Shown here piece after piece: positions 46,032 to 55,210 of a stretch of DNA of 64,000 nt. Every line of letters starts with the position of its first letter. Position 1 is the first letter of the stretch. A program made the position numbers and the translations under genes. The notes below the pieces were generated by a model. That model did no database searches and was not told the DNA's origin. It saw only the letters and a list, made by a program, of their open reading frames with translations. The DNA comes from an uncultured Methanobrevibacter sp. Lineage in GTDB: Archaea > Methanobacteriota > Methanobacteria > Methanobacteriales > Methanobacteriaceae. The stretch covers positions 1-64,000 of the forward strand of contig NZ_CACWVY010000011.1 of the NCBI RefSeq assembly GCF_902764455.1, written 5' to 3'.

Positions 46032-47546
46032 CTAATAATCATAACCCATGTCCAAAGTCTCTTGTTCAGCTTCACGCAGTTCCTTTTCTTTTCTTTCCTT
46101 GATATCCTTAAAATAAGATACAATGTCCATGTCATCACCATGGCGACGACCTTTAAACTCATCGATTTTAACAAGAGTAGGAACTTTGCTCATTAAACCT
46201 AAAACTATTGCCTCTCCAACGTTCAAGGACGGAAGCTGGTTAACCAAATCTTGTGAGAGACTTTCACTTGCTGACTGGACATGCCTTTGGTCTTCAGGCT
46301 CAACAAGCCTTAGGATTATCATGTTATTCATTTGAGACAGAGCATCATGATCAACTGTTTTAGGAGATTGGCTTACAAGACATAATCCTAAACCAAATTT
46401 ACGCCCTTCCCTTGCAACTCTCTGTATCCATCTTTTAGAATCTGAATCACGCTTATTTGGAGCCAATATATGAGCTTCTTCTAAGATGAAAAATACAGAA
46501 TTGTTTAGCAGATCGGCTTTATTTCCACTATGAGCAGCATCTTTTGACCTTTGAAGTGAATTTCTTAAAATATGGCTGACAAGAACGGTAGCAACATATT
46601 CATCAACCTGACTTAAATCAAGGACATTTAAATATCCTGCCTTAATGTTGGATATGATGTTTGAAGCATTCTGATAAAATAGCTTGGAGTATTTAAGTTT
46701 CGAATCAGTAATCTTGTTCATCACGTCAACCATAGTCTTTTCAACCTTTGCATCCTCATCATTAATCCCTGATTTATCTTCAAGGTAATTATACATCAAA
46801 TCCAGGAAGTTTACTGTTTCATGAGTTCCTTCACTGAGTTTTTTAGTAGCATAATTGAATGCTTCTCTAAAGTATCTCTCCTGAATAACCGCATTATTCG
46901 GAATATTCATCAGACTCTTGATTTCATAAAATTCCATATATTTAGGATTGATTTGAGGTTTAATTACATTTACTTGCCCATTCGGGAACTGTGCATCCTT
47001 ATACTCACCGTGCATATCAAAAACAAAAACAGGAACATTATATGTTAACAGCTGGTCCATCAAAACAGACACAGTATTTGATTTACCTGCACCAGTCATT
47101 GCCAGAATAGCCAAATGTCTTGACAGAATCGGATTGGCATCAACATTAACATCCACATCACTCTGATTTACAAGACAACCTAACTTCAAAGCATTTTTAA
47201 CATCGAATATTTCCCTTAATACATCCTTATCGGCCAGTCTGATTTCAGTTCCGGGAAGCACTGGAGTTCTAGGCAGTTTTAAATTATCATTGACATCACC
47301 AAGAATTTTGACTTTACCCCTGATATAATTTTCATCAACGCCGATTCTTGAGATTTTTTGGATTGCTTTGAAATCGTTTATATCCACATTTAAAGCATCA
47401 TTTCCTCTTATCAGATTTTCAATCATGCCCAAAACCATTTTTCCGTCATATTCTATAGTAACATATTCTCCCACTTTAGGCATTTTATCTGAAATAAATG
47501 TAACTTCAGTCAGTGAAGTTTCACCGACACAAATTCCGACTACCAT
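46032..47546 (-). CDS. herA: DNA end-resection helicase/translocase HerA
   Basis: A hexameric bidirectional DNA translocase that works with NurA in end resection. The 504-residue protein has an N-terminal HAS barrel, Walker A MTGAGKSNTVSVLMDQL near 150-166, Walker B FFILEEAHILAPNKRD near 350-365 and the arginine finger region VAREGRKFGLGL near 376. It overlaps the nurA stop by 7 bases and follows it in the transcript. Confidence 0.94.
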   Translation of the reverse strand: MVVGICVGETSLTEVTFISDKMPKVGEYVTIEYDGKMVLGMIENLIRGNDALNVDINDFKAIQKISRIGVDENYIRGKVKILGDVNDNLKLPRTPVLPGTEIRLADKDVLREIFDVKNALKLGCLVNQSDVDVNVDANPILSRHLAILAMTGAGKSNTVSVLMDQLLTYNVPVFVFDMHGEYKDAQFPNGQVNVIKPQINPKYMEFYEIKSLMNIPNNAVIQERYFREAFNYATKKLSEGTHETVNFLDLMYNYLEDKSGINDEDAKVEKTMVDVMNKITDSKLKYSKLFYQNASNIISNIKAGYLNVLDLSQVDEYVATVLVSHILRNSLQRSKDAAHSGNKADLLNNSVFFILEEAHILAPNKRDSDSKRWIQRVAREGRKFGLGLCLVSQSPKTVDHDALSQMNNMIILRLVEPEDQRHVQSASESLSQDLVNQLPSLNVGEAIVLGLMSKVPTLVKIDEFKGRRHGDDMDIVSYFKDIKERKEKELREAEQETLDMGYDY

Positions 47547-48616
47547 GACATCACTTCCCTATTAGTTGTTTCGTAAATCTTAGCTATTTTTAATAATTCC
47601 TTAATATTTCTGTCTGTAATCACAACATCATTGTGCGCTTTATTCAATAGATACGGATAACCCTGAACTGACAGGACGTTGATTTTCTCGATTATCCTGA
47701 ACACTTCCTGTTTAGAAGCTTTATACGGCAATTCAACCTTCAGCACGTTTTTATTGTCCTGCAGCCTTACATAAAAAATCGTAAATGTCAATGCCTTGAA
47801 AAAATCATTGTAATACGGGAAAGCCGCTTTTTCATATACTTTAAAATCATCTTTAATTAATGAAATACCCTGTTTTTTGGTATTTTTATCCAAAAATGCA
47901 ATATCCGGAATATTCCAATGGAACAATGAATTATCAGAAGAGGTTTTTGAAATAGAAATAATCTTTTTTCTGTGTTGCAGAATTTCCTTTAAAAGAATAA
48001 TCTTTTCTATTGATGCTAAATGAAGATTATACTCTTCAATCTTATTTGAATTTTCACTTCTCGGCAATTCCATTAATTTCAGAGAATCTCTAATTTCCGG
48101 AAATGACAAGCCGTAACGATTAATCTTTAATCTTCTCTCAAATTCGTTTTTAAGTGAATCATCCAGATTTTCCCTTAATTTATTTGGCAGCTTGGCGCCT
48201 CTTGGAAATGCATTTTGAAGGTCTCCCAAAATGGATCCGTCAAACATATAGTAATCAACATCATATTCATTTAAAGCCCTTAGAGCGCATTTCAACTCAT
48301 ATATTGCCATGTAATTTCCTAAAAGTTCATCCAAAAAAGAAACATGGCCAATGTCAAAAATATCCGAGTCGTCAATTTTTTTGATTTCACCATCGTAAAT
48401 TATAGATTCAGCACCGACAGCACAGAAATTGGTTGTTAGAAATTTCTTTTTGTTGAAACTTCCGTCTCCTGCTGCAATAATGAATTCATCGGAACTTTCT
48501 TTGATATTTCTATCAAACCACCTTCCGTTCAATAAATCTTCAGGATTGGTTTCTGATTCAATATCATGGATAAATCCTCTTTTAGCGATGGCTTTTTCAT
48601 ATAGTGAATTTAACAT
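47540..48616 (-). CDS. nurA: DNA end-resection nuclease NurA
   Basis: A 358-residue nuclease that resects the 5' strand within the HerA channel. Metal ligands of the family are visible in AAGDGSFNKKKF near 48-59 and YYMFDGSILGDLQ near 121-133, with TDRN near the end. A TAGGAGAT site precedes the ATG. It forms a two-gene operon with herA; mre11-rad50 lies downstream on the same strand, separated by a glycosyltransferase gene. Confidence 0.92.
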   Translation of the reverse strand: MLNSLYEKAIAKRGFIHDIESETNPEDLLNGRWFDRNIKESSDEFIIAAGDGSFNKKKFLTTNFCAVGAESIIYDGEIKKIDDSDIFDIGHVSFLDELLGNYMAIYELKCALRALNEYDVDYYMFDGSILGDLQNAFPRGAKLPNKLRENLDDSLKNEFERRLKINRYGLSFPEIRDSLKLMELPRSENSNKIEEYNLHLASIEKIILLKEILQHRKKIISISKTSSDNSLFHWNIPDIAFLDKNTKKQGISLIKDDFKVYEKAAFPYYNDFFKALTFTIFYVRLQDNKNVLKVELPYKASKQEVFRIIEKINVLSVQGYPYLLNKAHNDVVITDRNIKELLKIAKIYETTNREVMSW

Positions 48617-48680
48617 AATATCTCCTAAACAATAATTATGTTAATGTTTTATAAAAAAATTTAGAGAGAGCAGTTGATAA

Positions 48681-49433
48681 CTACTCTAGTGAAGCTTTCT
48701 TAATAGCTCCGGTCAATTCCTGAATCTTAGCTTTGACATCAGTAACTTCTTCAACAACAGTGCCTGTTACAATTATGTCTCCGCCAGCTTTTGCTGCAGT
48801 ATAAGCTGCTTTAGCATCACGAATTCCTCCGCCAACAATAATGATTGTATTTGGAGCAGCTCCTTTGGAATATGCTACCATTTCCGGAGGAATCGGTTCA
48901 TCAACACCTGAACCCGCTTCAAGATAGAAGAATTTTATTCCGAACAGTTCAGCAGACATCGCATAAATCGCAGGTATTTTAGGTTTATTTCTTGGAACCA
49001 AATTTGCATCTCCGACCCACCCGACAGTTCCGCCAGGTGCTATTACAATATAATGCATTGATAAAATTTCCATTCCAGATGCTTTAACAGATGGTGCAGC
49101 AATTGCTTGAGCACCGTTAATCCAATAAGGATTTCTGGAATTCACATAACTCATATAAAAAATAGCATCAGCGTATTCACTTACACTGCTGGTGTTTCCT
49201 GGGAAAATAATAATTGGAACAGCAATATTTTCAGACAATATTTTACAAGTGTTATCTACATCATCGCCATCTACAGTAGACCCTCCAATCATAATACCGT
49301 CAGTTCCACCTTCAATAGCTTGAGTGGCTATTTCTAAAGCTTCCTCTGGAGATTGTTCATCAGGATCAATTAAAGTAAAATGAATTTTTCTTGTTTTTAA
49401 AATATCACGGATATAATTTTCAACGTTTTTCAT
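48681..49433 (-). CDS. Geranylgeranylglyceryl phosphate synthase
   Basis: It makes the first ether bond of archaeal membrane lipids from geranylgeranyl diphosphate and sn-glycerol-1-phosphate. The 250-residue TIM barrel has HFTLIDPDEQ near 18-27, GTDGIMIGGSTVDG near 43-56, IIIFPGNTSSVS near 73-84, YLEAGSGVDEPI near 170-181, and IIVGGGIRD near 198. This is full length. It is monocistronic; the L40e gene lies 76 bases upstream on the same strand. Confidence 0.93.
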   Translation of the reverse strand: MKNVENYIRDILKTRKIHFTLIDPDEQSPEEALEIATQAIEGGTDGIMIGGSTVDGDDVDNTCKILSENIAVPIIIFPGNTSSVSEYADAIFYMSYVNSRNPYWINGAQAIAAPSVKASGMEILSMHYIVIAPGGTVGWVGDANLVPRNKPKIPAIYAMSAELFGIKFFYLEAGSGVDEPIPPEMVAYSKGAAPNTIIIVGGGIRDAKAAYTAAKAGGDIIVTGTVVEEVTDVKAKIQELTGAIKKASLE

Positions 49434-49509
49434 AGAATAAGTTTTGTAAAAAATAATATATTAAAGTATTGTATTGAAAAAAATAATAAAAAAAGTAAAG
49501 AGAATAAAT

Positions 49510-49656
49510 CTATCCTCTTGGTTCTTTGGCTTTGTATCTTAAACCTTTGTAACCACATTTTCTGCAAGTAGTTGCACCAGCAGGGTTACGAGCATTACAT
49601 TTTAAGCAGATTTTTACATTGAACATTCTGTTTTCTGCTACTTCAAATCTTGCCAT
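49510..49656 (-). CDS. rpl40e: 50S ribosomal protein L40e
   Basis: A 48-residue zinc-ribbon protein of the large ribosomal subunit. The zinc ligands are C17-X2-C20 (CLKC) and C31-X2-C34 (CRKC) with a basic tail ending KAKEPRG. The start [13 protein letters not shown] is typical. A strong AGGAGGAG site precedes ATG 49656. Long T-runs follow the stop. It is shorter than usual ORF cut-offs and easily missed. Confidence 0.93.
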   Translation of the reverse strand: MARFEVAENRMFNVKICLKCNARNPAGATTCRKCGYKGLRYKAKEPRG

Positions 49657-49887
49657 TAATAACTCCTCCTATAATCATGAAAATTCAGTAATAATAAAAA
49701 TGTTATGAAACTAAAAGCAATTATTCACTCTTCATAACTATTAATTAATTATTTTACTTTAATAGTATTTAAATGTTTAGTTAAAAATCCCTAAATTAAA
49801 GAAATTTATTCATTTAAAATATTTTTAACTGATATCATGATTTCAAAGAAGTTTTAGAAAATGGCATTGCGGAATTCCAATCCCGAG

Positions 49888-50358
49888 TTATTTTTGAACC
49901 ATTGGAATCAGTGTTCCATCAATAACACAGTCAAAATTAATCTTTTCCAACCATCCAAAGTCAGCAAACATGTTCATGAAGCAAACACCAATGATTTTAC
50001 CGTCTTTTTTTAGAATTTCATTGACCAGATTGACCAATTCATCTACATCCACATTAAACTCAGGCATAGCCAATCCACCCAATAGAACGACAATGTCAGA
50101 ATCATGAGGGTCTGAAACTTCACTATTAAGTGCCATACCATATGATTTTAATTCGAATTCATGACAGTCATCACAATCAAGCAAAGGAATAAAATGTGTT
50201 TGTTTGTCATTTACTCCATAACTCAGAAATTCTGCAAATGGTGTGCAAAGACCAGGACTTCCAATAAAAGTAATTTTAGATGCCTCGACTGCTTCTTTTT
50301 TGAATATTGTTAGTAAACCGTTAAGTCCACTGTTTTGATTTGAGCTTATATTAATCAC
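49888..50358 (-). CDS. DUF2124 family protein
   Basis: A 156-residue methanogen protein of unknown function with a Rossmann-like layout: ITFIGSPGLCTPFAEFLSY near 29-47, CDDCHEFELKSYGM near 62-75 with a CXXC, VVLLGGLAMPE near 90 and IIGVCFMNMFADFGW near 122-136. The CXXC suggests metal or redox chemistry. It is a single gene. Confidence 0.78.
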   Translation of the reverse strand: MINISSNQNSGLNGLLTIFKKEAVEASKITFIGSPGLCTPFAEFLSYGVNDKQTHFIPLLDCDDCHEFELKSYGMALNSEVSDPHDSDIVVLLGGLAMPEFNVDVDELVNLVNEILKKDGKIIGVCFMNMFADFGWLEKINFDCVIDGTLIPMVQK

Positions 50359-50445
50359 CTAATAATAAGTTTGTAAATTCAAGTAATAAAACTTGTGATT
50401 TAAACTTTAGGACATTCATTAAAAAAAATCAGAAAAAAATAAAGA

Positions 50446-50976
50446 TTACTCAACTGAATTAATGCCTTTCTCAGCGAGAAATTCATTTTGAACTTTAACA
50501 ACTTCAGCACTGGTGTCAACTTCACTATAAGCTTCAAGCAGTTCGTGATTTAGTTCTAAAAATGTATGGCCCCATTTATAACCATTCATTAAATCACGTG
50601 CCTCCTCTTTAAAACGAGTAATATAAAGTGTTGCACTTACTGCTTCAACTGTTGATAAAATGCAAGGTTTTCCATAATTTACAGGATTGGTTGCAATTAA
50701 GAAAGGTAATGATCGGTGGTATTTTGAAAGTGAAAAGAATTTTTTAGAACTTGACACTTCATTCCATGAACAGTCAAGTCCTACAATTCCTCTTCTATGG
50801 ACATATCTATAGTCTTCATATGATACAGCTTTCTCAGCATATGGATTTAAAACAATGGCTCCTGAAGGTATCTTATTTATATCATGAACCAGTCTGCACT
50901 TACCCATTTTTGACATCTTTATGGCAGTGCACCTTTTTTTATCACATTCATCTGCATGGAAAACTGTAATTTTCAT
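50446..50976 (-). CDS. tsr3: 16S rRNA aminocarboxypropyltransferase Tsr3
   Basis: Tsr3 (DUF367) transfers the 3-amino-3-carboxypropyl group of SAM to a conserved uridine or pseudouridine in small-subunit rRNA. The 176-residue protein has CDKKRCTAIKMSKMGK near 11-26, IVGLDCSWNE near 84-93, LPFLIATNPVNYGKP near 110-124 and LSTVEAVSATLYI near 127-139, all family marks. It is 3 bases from the membrane-anchored gene upstream. Confidence 0.9.
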   Translation of the reverse strand: MKITVFHADECDKKRCTAIKMSKMGKCRLVHDINKIPSGAIVLNPYAEKAVSYEDYRYVHRRGIVGLDCSWNEVSSSKKFFSLSKYHRSLPFLIATNPVNYGKPCILSTVEAVSATLYITRFKEEARDLMNGYKWGHTFLELNHELLEAYSEVDTSAEVVKVQNEFLAEKGINSVE

Positions 50977-50979
50977 ATT

Positions 50980-51636
50980 TTAACCTTCTAAAGCAGAGGT
51001 ATTACCTGCTTTATATTGATGAATCAAATCCATTTGTTTAGCAAATTCATCTTCACTTAGTCCATATTCTTCATTGATTTTTGGAACATTTTTACTTTCT
51101 TTTAGTGATATGCTTTTAAGCAAAGGCTCTATATACTCCTTATAAGCAGGAGAGAACATTTGACCTGATGCATTTACATCGGATTCGCCGTCGAATATTG
51201 CATATATAAGATATCCCTGTTTTTCACCTTGGTGCTGACAGATTATAATATTCATAGTCTTGTTAGTATTATTTGTGTCATTTCCAGGTACTGCCTGAGT
51301 AAAGTAGATGTTCCAGTCAACGCCATTGAATGATCTCTTTTCAGGGTTTGTAACACCTTGAAGTTCATATATTTCCATTAGTGCAGTTGAATTGTCCACA
51401 GTGGAAATGTTATATGTGATATGATGCTGTTTATCTTCATAGGAATGCATGAAGTTTTTTGAGTCATTTTCTAAACTTACATTACCTACAAAATTCCCTT
51501 CCATAAATTCTGTTTTTAATGGACTTGTTTGGGCAGGTCCATTGCCGTTTAACATTCCAGTAGCAAAAATATAACCTGCAATTGCAATAACTACAACAAC
51601 AGCTGCTAAAATTATAATTGTATATTTATCTTCCAT
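50980..51636 (-). CDS. Membrane-anchored protein of unknown function
   Basis: A 218-residue protein with one N-terminal signal-anchor helix (IIILAAVVVVIAIAGYIFAT at 7-26) and an exported domain of about 170 residues. That domain has a PsbP/lipoprotein-like strand pattern (NGVDWNIYFTQAVPGND near 104-120, GYLIYAIFDGE near 143). No motif gives a function. It is co-transcribed with tsr3 by spacing, but no functional link is apparent. Confidence 0.65.
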   Translation of the reverse strand: MEDKYTIIILAAVVVVIAIAGYIFATGMLNGNGPAQTSPLKTEFMEGNFVGNVSLENDSKNFMHSYEDKQHHITYNISTVDNSTALMEIYELQGVTNPEKRSFNGVDWNIYFTQAVPGNDTNNTNKTMNIIICQHQGEKQGYLIYAIFDGESDVNASGQMFSPAYKEYIEPLLKSISLKESKNVPKINEEYGLSEDEFAKQMDLIHQYKAGNTSALEG

Positions 51637-51773
51637 TATGAAAACTCCATAATTTGTTAATTTTATAATTTGTAAAAAGTCTTTAATATACTTTGTTTTG
51701 ATTAAAAAAGTATTTTAATTAATAATAACATAATTTTTGTATATTACTAATATGAATAATTTAGATTAATTAA

Positions 51774-52325
<552 letters not shown>

Positions 52326-52377
52326 CAATAGTTATTTATATTAATTTGACCAAAGTTTAATACTGGAGATGAAAATA

Positions 52378-52815
52378 ATGGTTGTAAGAGTTATTGAAGC
52401 AAAAGAAGATAAAATTACAACAGCAGATTTAATCGCTGAAATAAAGAAAAGTAGTAAAATTGATTATTCAGGAGCTATTTTTACATTTGAAGGAATAGTT
52501 CGTGGAAAAGAAGAAAACATGAACTTGAAAAAATTAATTTTAACTACACCTGACAAAGAAAAAACTCAAAAAGAGATTGAAAAAATTGTTGAAAATGCAA
52601 AAATAAAATATAATGTTAATGAAATATCCGTTGTTCACTATATTGGTGAATTTTATACAGGAGACATGTTATTTTTAGTTGCAGTTTTAGGAAATCATCG
52701 TGGCGAAACTCTTGATGCATTAAAAGAAGTTATTGAAACTGTAAAATATGAAGTAGAGTTTAAAAAAGAAGAGATTTCCGAAGAAGGAACTAAAACTATC
52801 CTTGCAGGAGGATAA
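52378..52815 (+). CDS. moaE: Molybdopterin synthase large subunit MoaE
   Basis: MoaE makes the dithiolene of molybdopterin together with MoaD-type sulfur carriers. The 145-residue protein has GAIFTFEGIVRGKEE near 32-46, VVHYIGEFYTGDMLFLVAVL near 85-104, and the Lys-Lys region EVEFKKEEIS near 128. The usual P-I-W-K-K-E is changed to V-E-F-K-K-E. GGAG nine bases before the second ATG (52378) supports this start over the one at 52369. It probably serves the Mo/W formylmethanofuran dehydrogenases. Confidence 0.88.
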   Translation: MVVRVIEAKEDKITTADLIAEIKKSSKIDYSGAIFTFEGIVRGKEENMNLKKLILTTPDKEKTQKEIEKIVENAKIKYNVNEISVVHYIGEFYTGDMLFLVAVLGNHRGETLDALKEVIETVKYEVEFKKEEISEEGTKTILAGG

Positions 52816-52888
52816 TTTTTAAGATTTATTTTAAAATCCGAAACCATTCTAAAAAAAGGTTTTGATTATTTTTGTGGTGTTAATACTA

Positions 52889-52934
52889 TTAGGAATAGCA
52901 GGATTTAAATCCTACTAACCTAACTAATTTTTTT
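52889..52934 (+). terminator. Intrinsic-type terminator downstream of moaE
   Basis: A perfect 14-base palindrome AGGATTT-AAATCCT (52900-52913) lies inside an outer TTAGG/CCTAA stem (52889-52893, 52919-52923) and is followed by a run of seven T at 52928-52934. Confidence 0.6.
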
Positions 52935-53002
52935 AATTAAGTCAGTACATTTTAAGATTTCTTAAGAAGTTATTATTTAAAAATCTCCCCAGACATTTAA
53001 AT

Positions 53003-53209
53003 TTATTTTCCTACAATAACTTCAGTTGATTTGATGATAGCAGTTACATCATCGCCTTCAGTTAAACCTAATTTTTCAGCAGATTCTTTAGTAATAACAG
53101 CAGTAATAACATTAGGTTCACTAATTTCAATTTTAACGTTAGCCATTACAGCACCAAGTTCAACATTTGTAATTTTACCTTCTAATTGATTTCTTCCACT
53201 AAGTTGCAT
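53003..53209 (-). CDS. mop: Molbindin-type molybdenum-pterin/oxyanion binding protein (Mop/TOBE)
   Basis: A 68-residue single Mop domain that binds molybdate or tungstate: LSGRNQLEGKITNVELGAV near 3-21, VITAVITKESAEKLGL near 34-49, and AIIKSTEVIVGK at the end. I chose ATG 53209 (MQLSGRNQ), which follows CGTGA and matches the usual Mop N-terminus; ATG 53224 would add five residues. It is convergent with moaE, so a Mo/W homeostasis neighbourhood is likely. A broken copy lies directly upstream. Confidence 0.85.
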   Translation of the reverse strand: MQLSGRNQLEGKITNVELGAVMANVKIEISEPNVITAVITKESAEKLGLTEGDDVTAIIKSTEVIVGK

Positions 53210-53224
53210 ATTTTCACGTCCCAT

Positions 53225-53335
53225 TTATTTTCCAATGATTACTTCAGTTGATTTGATGATAGCAGTTACATCATCGCCTTCAGTTAAACCTAATTTTTCA
53301 GCAGATTCTTTGGTAATAACAGCAGTAATAACATT
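53225..53335 (-). pseudogene. 3' remnant of a tandem mop duplicate
   Basis: The last 36 codons of a second mop gene (VITAVITKESAEKLGL to STEVIIGK and TAA) are nearly identical in DNA to the intact copy at 53003-53111, differing at a few positions only. Upstream of the Asn codon the sequence turns into unrelated AT-rich DNA; no start codon or N-terminal half is present. The TAA lies immediately before the ATG at 53224. This is probably a tandem pair partly deleted. Confidence 0.8.
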
Positions 53336-53555
53336 ATAAATAAGGCTTTTTAGAACGATTACCGAAAATGCTTCATATCGATATCAAAAATAAAAAAATA
53401 TTTTTTAAAAGCAATTAAAATTATTAAAATTAAATTCAAAATATTATAATAATATAAAAATAAAAATAAAAAAAAATATAATCTTTATAAATTATAATAT
53501 TAATTTATATTAGTTAATTTTAAATTCTATCGAAATTCATAAAATTCATTACATA

Positions 53556-53564
53556 ATATATAAA
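53556..53564 (+). promoter_or_regulatory. Candidate TATA box of trmO
   Basis: TATATAAAG lies 45-53 bases upstream of ATG 53609 in otherwise featureless AT-rich DNA. It was identified by motif only. Confidence 0.5.
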
Positions 53565-53608
53565 GCATCCAGAAAATTTTATTAAAAAACAAATCAAAAA
53601 TAATATAC

Positions 53609-54094
53609 ATGAATATCGAATTAGAATCAATTGGTACTATCCATACAGAATTTAATGAAATTGAAGGTATGCCAATTCAGCCAACCGGTGCAAAAGGAAT
53701 AAAAGGAACAATTGAAATTGAAGATAAATATGTTGAAGGACTTAAGGATTTGGAAGGATTTTCCCATATTCATTTAATTTACCTGCTTCACAAAGTGGAA
53801 GGATACATGCTTGAAGTAAAGCCTTTTATGGATAACAATACACACGGAGTATTTGCAACAAGATCACCAAAAAGACCAAACAGAATTGGAATGAGCGTTG
53901 TTAAAATAAATAAAGTAGAAGGCAATACAGTTTTTATTGAAAATGTGGACATTTTAAATGGAACACCGCTTTTGGACATCAAACCTTATGTACCCCAATT
54001 ATATGAGGATACAATAGACGAGTTAAGAATAGGATGGTTTGAAACAAAGCACCAAAAAGCAAAATCACAAAAAGCAGATGATAGATTCAAATAA
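53609..54094 (+). CDS. trmO: tRNA N6-threonylcarbamoyladenosine methyltransferase TrmO
   Basis: TrmO methylates t6A37 of tRNA using SAM. The 161-residue single-domain protein has ELESIGTIHTEFNEIEGMP near 4-22, GFSHIHLIYLLHK near 50-62, FATRSPKRPNRIGMSVVKI near 86-104 and LDIKPYVPQLYE near 123-134. All are family signatures. It is monocistronic. Confidence 0.9.
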   Translation: MNIELESIGTIHTEFNEIEGMPIQPTGAKGIKGTIEIEDKYVEGLKDLEGFSHIHLIYLLHKVEGYMLEVKPFMDNNTHGVFATRSPKRPNRIGMSVVKINKVEGNTVFIENVDILNGTPLLDIKPYVPQLYEDTIDELRIGWFETKHQKAKSQKADDRFK

Positions 54095-54493
54095 TCACTA
54101 TCTTTTGAAATGGAAGGAATTAAAAAATCAATTCTTCCATACATATTGTTTTTTAAGTTAATTCCAAAAAATATTAATTTAATTACATGTTACATTTCAA
54201 ATATTAGAATAAAACAAAAAATAAATTCAAACATATTATTTATACTTATTTTAAAATAGAATAATCTTTTTCTGAATTGTAATGTAAATAATAAAATTAT
54301 TGCAATTGGAAAATAAATAGTTCCAACTAAAATCAGAAAAAAATAAATAAGGTTTAATTATAGAAAAGCATGAGTAAATAATACACTTTCATTTATATCA
54401 TTAATTTTATCATTCCTCCATTCAACAATAACGCCACACCACCCCAAAAACCACATATTCCAGTCCCCCAAAAATATTTAAATTTGAAAAAAC

Positions 54494-54655
54494 ATGGAAA
54501 TATTCGCCACCCAGTATATACTGGACAATCAACATGGATTGATAGATTCAGACATTGCTGGAATGACGAAAGAAGTGATGCGTTTGATTCAACATGAATG
54601 TGAAGATGACATTATCATTGAGGTAATGTCTAAAAAAAAGAATGGTTGTAGGTAG
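54494..54655 (+). CDS. Small ORF, possible gene remnant
   Basis: A 53-codon frame: MEIFATQYILDNQ at the start and GMTKEVMRLIQHECEDDI in the middle look like real coding sequence, less AT-rich than the flanks. The last eight codons run into the hairpin of the terminator on the opposite strand, so the natural C-terminus may be lost. No ribosome-binding site or family was recognised. Confidence 0.3.
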   Translation: MEIFATQYILDNQHGLIDSDIAGMTKEVMRLIQHECEDDIIIEVMSKKKNGCR

Positions 54656-54667
54656 AGTTCTACCTAC
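54625..54667 (-). terminator. Terminator behind the truncated Ig-like gene
   Basis: GTAGGTAGA and TCTACCTAC form a perfect 9-bp stem (54648-54667). On the minus strand it is followed by a T8 run. It lies 9 bases after the stop of the gene remnant at 54676. Confidence 0.65.
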
Positions 54668-54675
54668 TTGAATAA

Positions 54676-55165
54676 TTAAACCATTCCACCATCTCTTCTA
54701 ATTTTTTCTTCAAATTCTTGCACTTCTGCTTTGGAAGAACCTTGAAATTGACGATCAATATACATATCCCTTTCATTATCATAAGTACCATGTTCATCAG
54801 TTGTGTATCTTTGGGAAACACTTGAAGAACTACTACTTGAAGTATCTGCCTGTGTTTCAACAACCTTTTCCTTAACTGTCAATTTTTGTGTTGTATTGTT
54901 GCCAGTATAATTTTCATTTCCACCATATGTTACAGTAACATTGTATTTTCCTTTCTTCAAATCCAAATCCAGTTTTGCTTTACCCTTCGAATCAGTTTTT
55001 ACAACATCGTCAACAACAACTTTGCCTTTACTATTGGTTACTGTAATGTTAACTACTTCTTTGGATAGTGGAGTTTTATTCAAATCTGTTAATTGTATGG
55101 ATAATTCTCCACCCTCATTCTGCTCTTTATCACTTGTAATTTTAATTTTTGTTGGTTCTTTTATA
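54676..55165 (-). pseudogene. 5'-truncated surface protein gene with Ig-like domain
   Basis: The frame holds one Big_3-like domain (DLNKTPLSKEVVNITVTNSK, then KGKYNVTVTYGGNENYTG) and a Ser-rich linker with a charged tail (DRQFQGSSKAEVQEFEEKI). Such domains in Methanobrevibacter normally follow a signal or membrane anchor. Here the frame upstream of about 55165 is only the terminator of the neighbouring adhesin gene (reads LLYFFSFFP from T-runs). No start codon or ribosome site belongs to it. It keeps its own terminator, so it is a 3' gene fragment left by deletion. Confidence 0.65.
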
Positions 55166-55166
55166 G

Positions 55167-55210
55167 GAAAAAAAGAAAAAAAGTAAAGTAACTGCCTAAG
55201 CAATTACTTT
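55167..55210 (-). terminator. Intrinsic-type terminator of the adhesin gene
   Basis: AAAGTAA-t-TGC-TTAG-GCA-g-TTACTTT folds into a two-part stem (55185-55210) that includes the adhesin stop codon. It is followed on the minus strand by two T7 runs at 55167-55182. Confidence 0.7.

Larger units (their letters stand above)
54095..54675. other. 581-base region with one small ORF and a terminator
   Basis: From 54095 to about 54490 the DNA is AT-rich with no coding character seen. A small ORF (54494-54655) and a terminator on the other strand (54625-54667) fill the rest. The region borders a truncated surface-protein gene and may be a deletion scar. Confidence 0.5.

Noticed and set aside
28842-48616. 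Phage defence island
   Set aside because: The helicases and nucleases match housekeeping repair families (MrfA/Hrq1, UvrD, Mre11-Rad50, HerA-NurA) and no restriction, toxin or mobile genes accompany them.
55166-55203. LLYFFSFFP as start of the gene at 54676
   Set aside because: This stretch is the stem and T-runs of the adhesin terminator and has no ribosome site.
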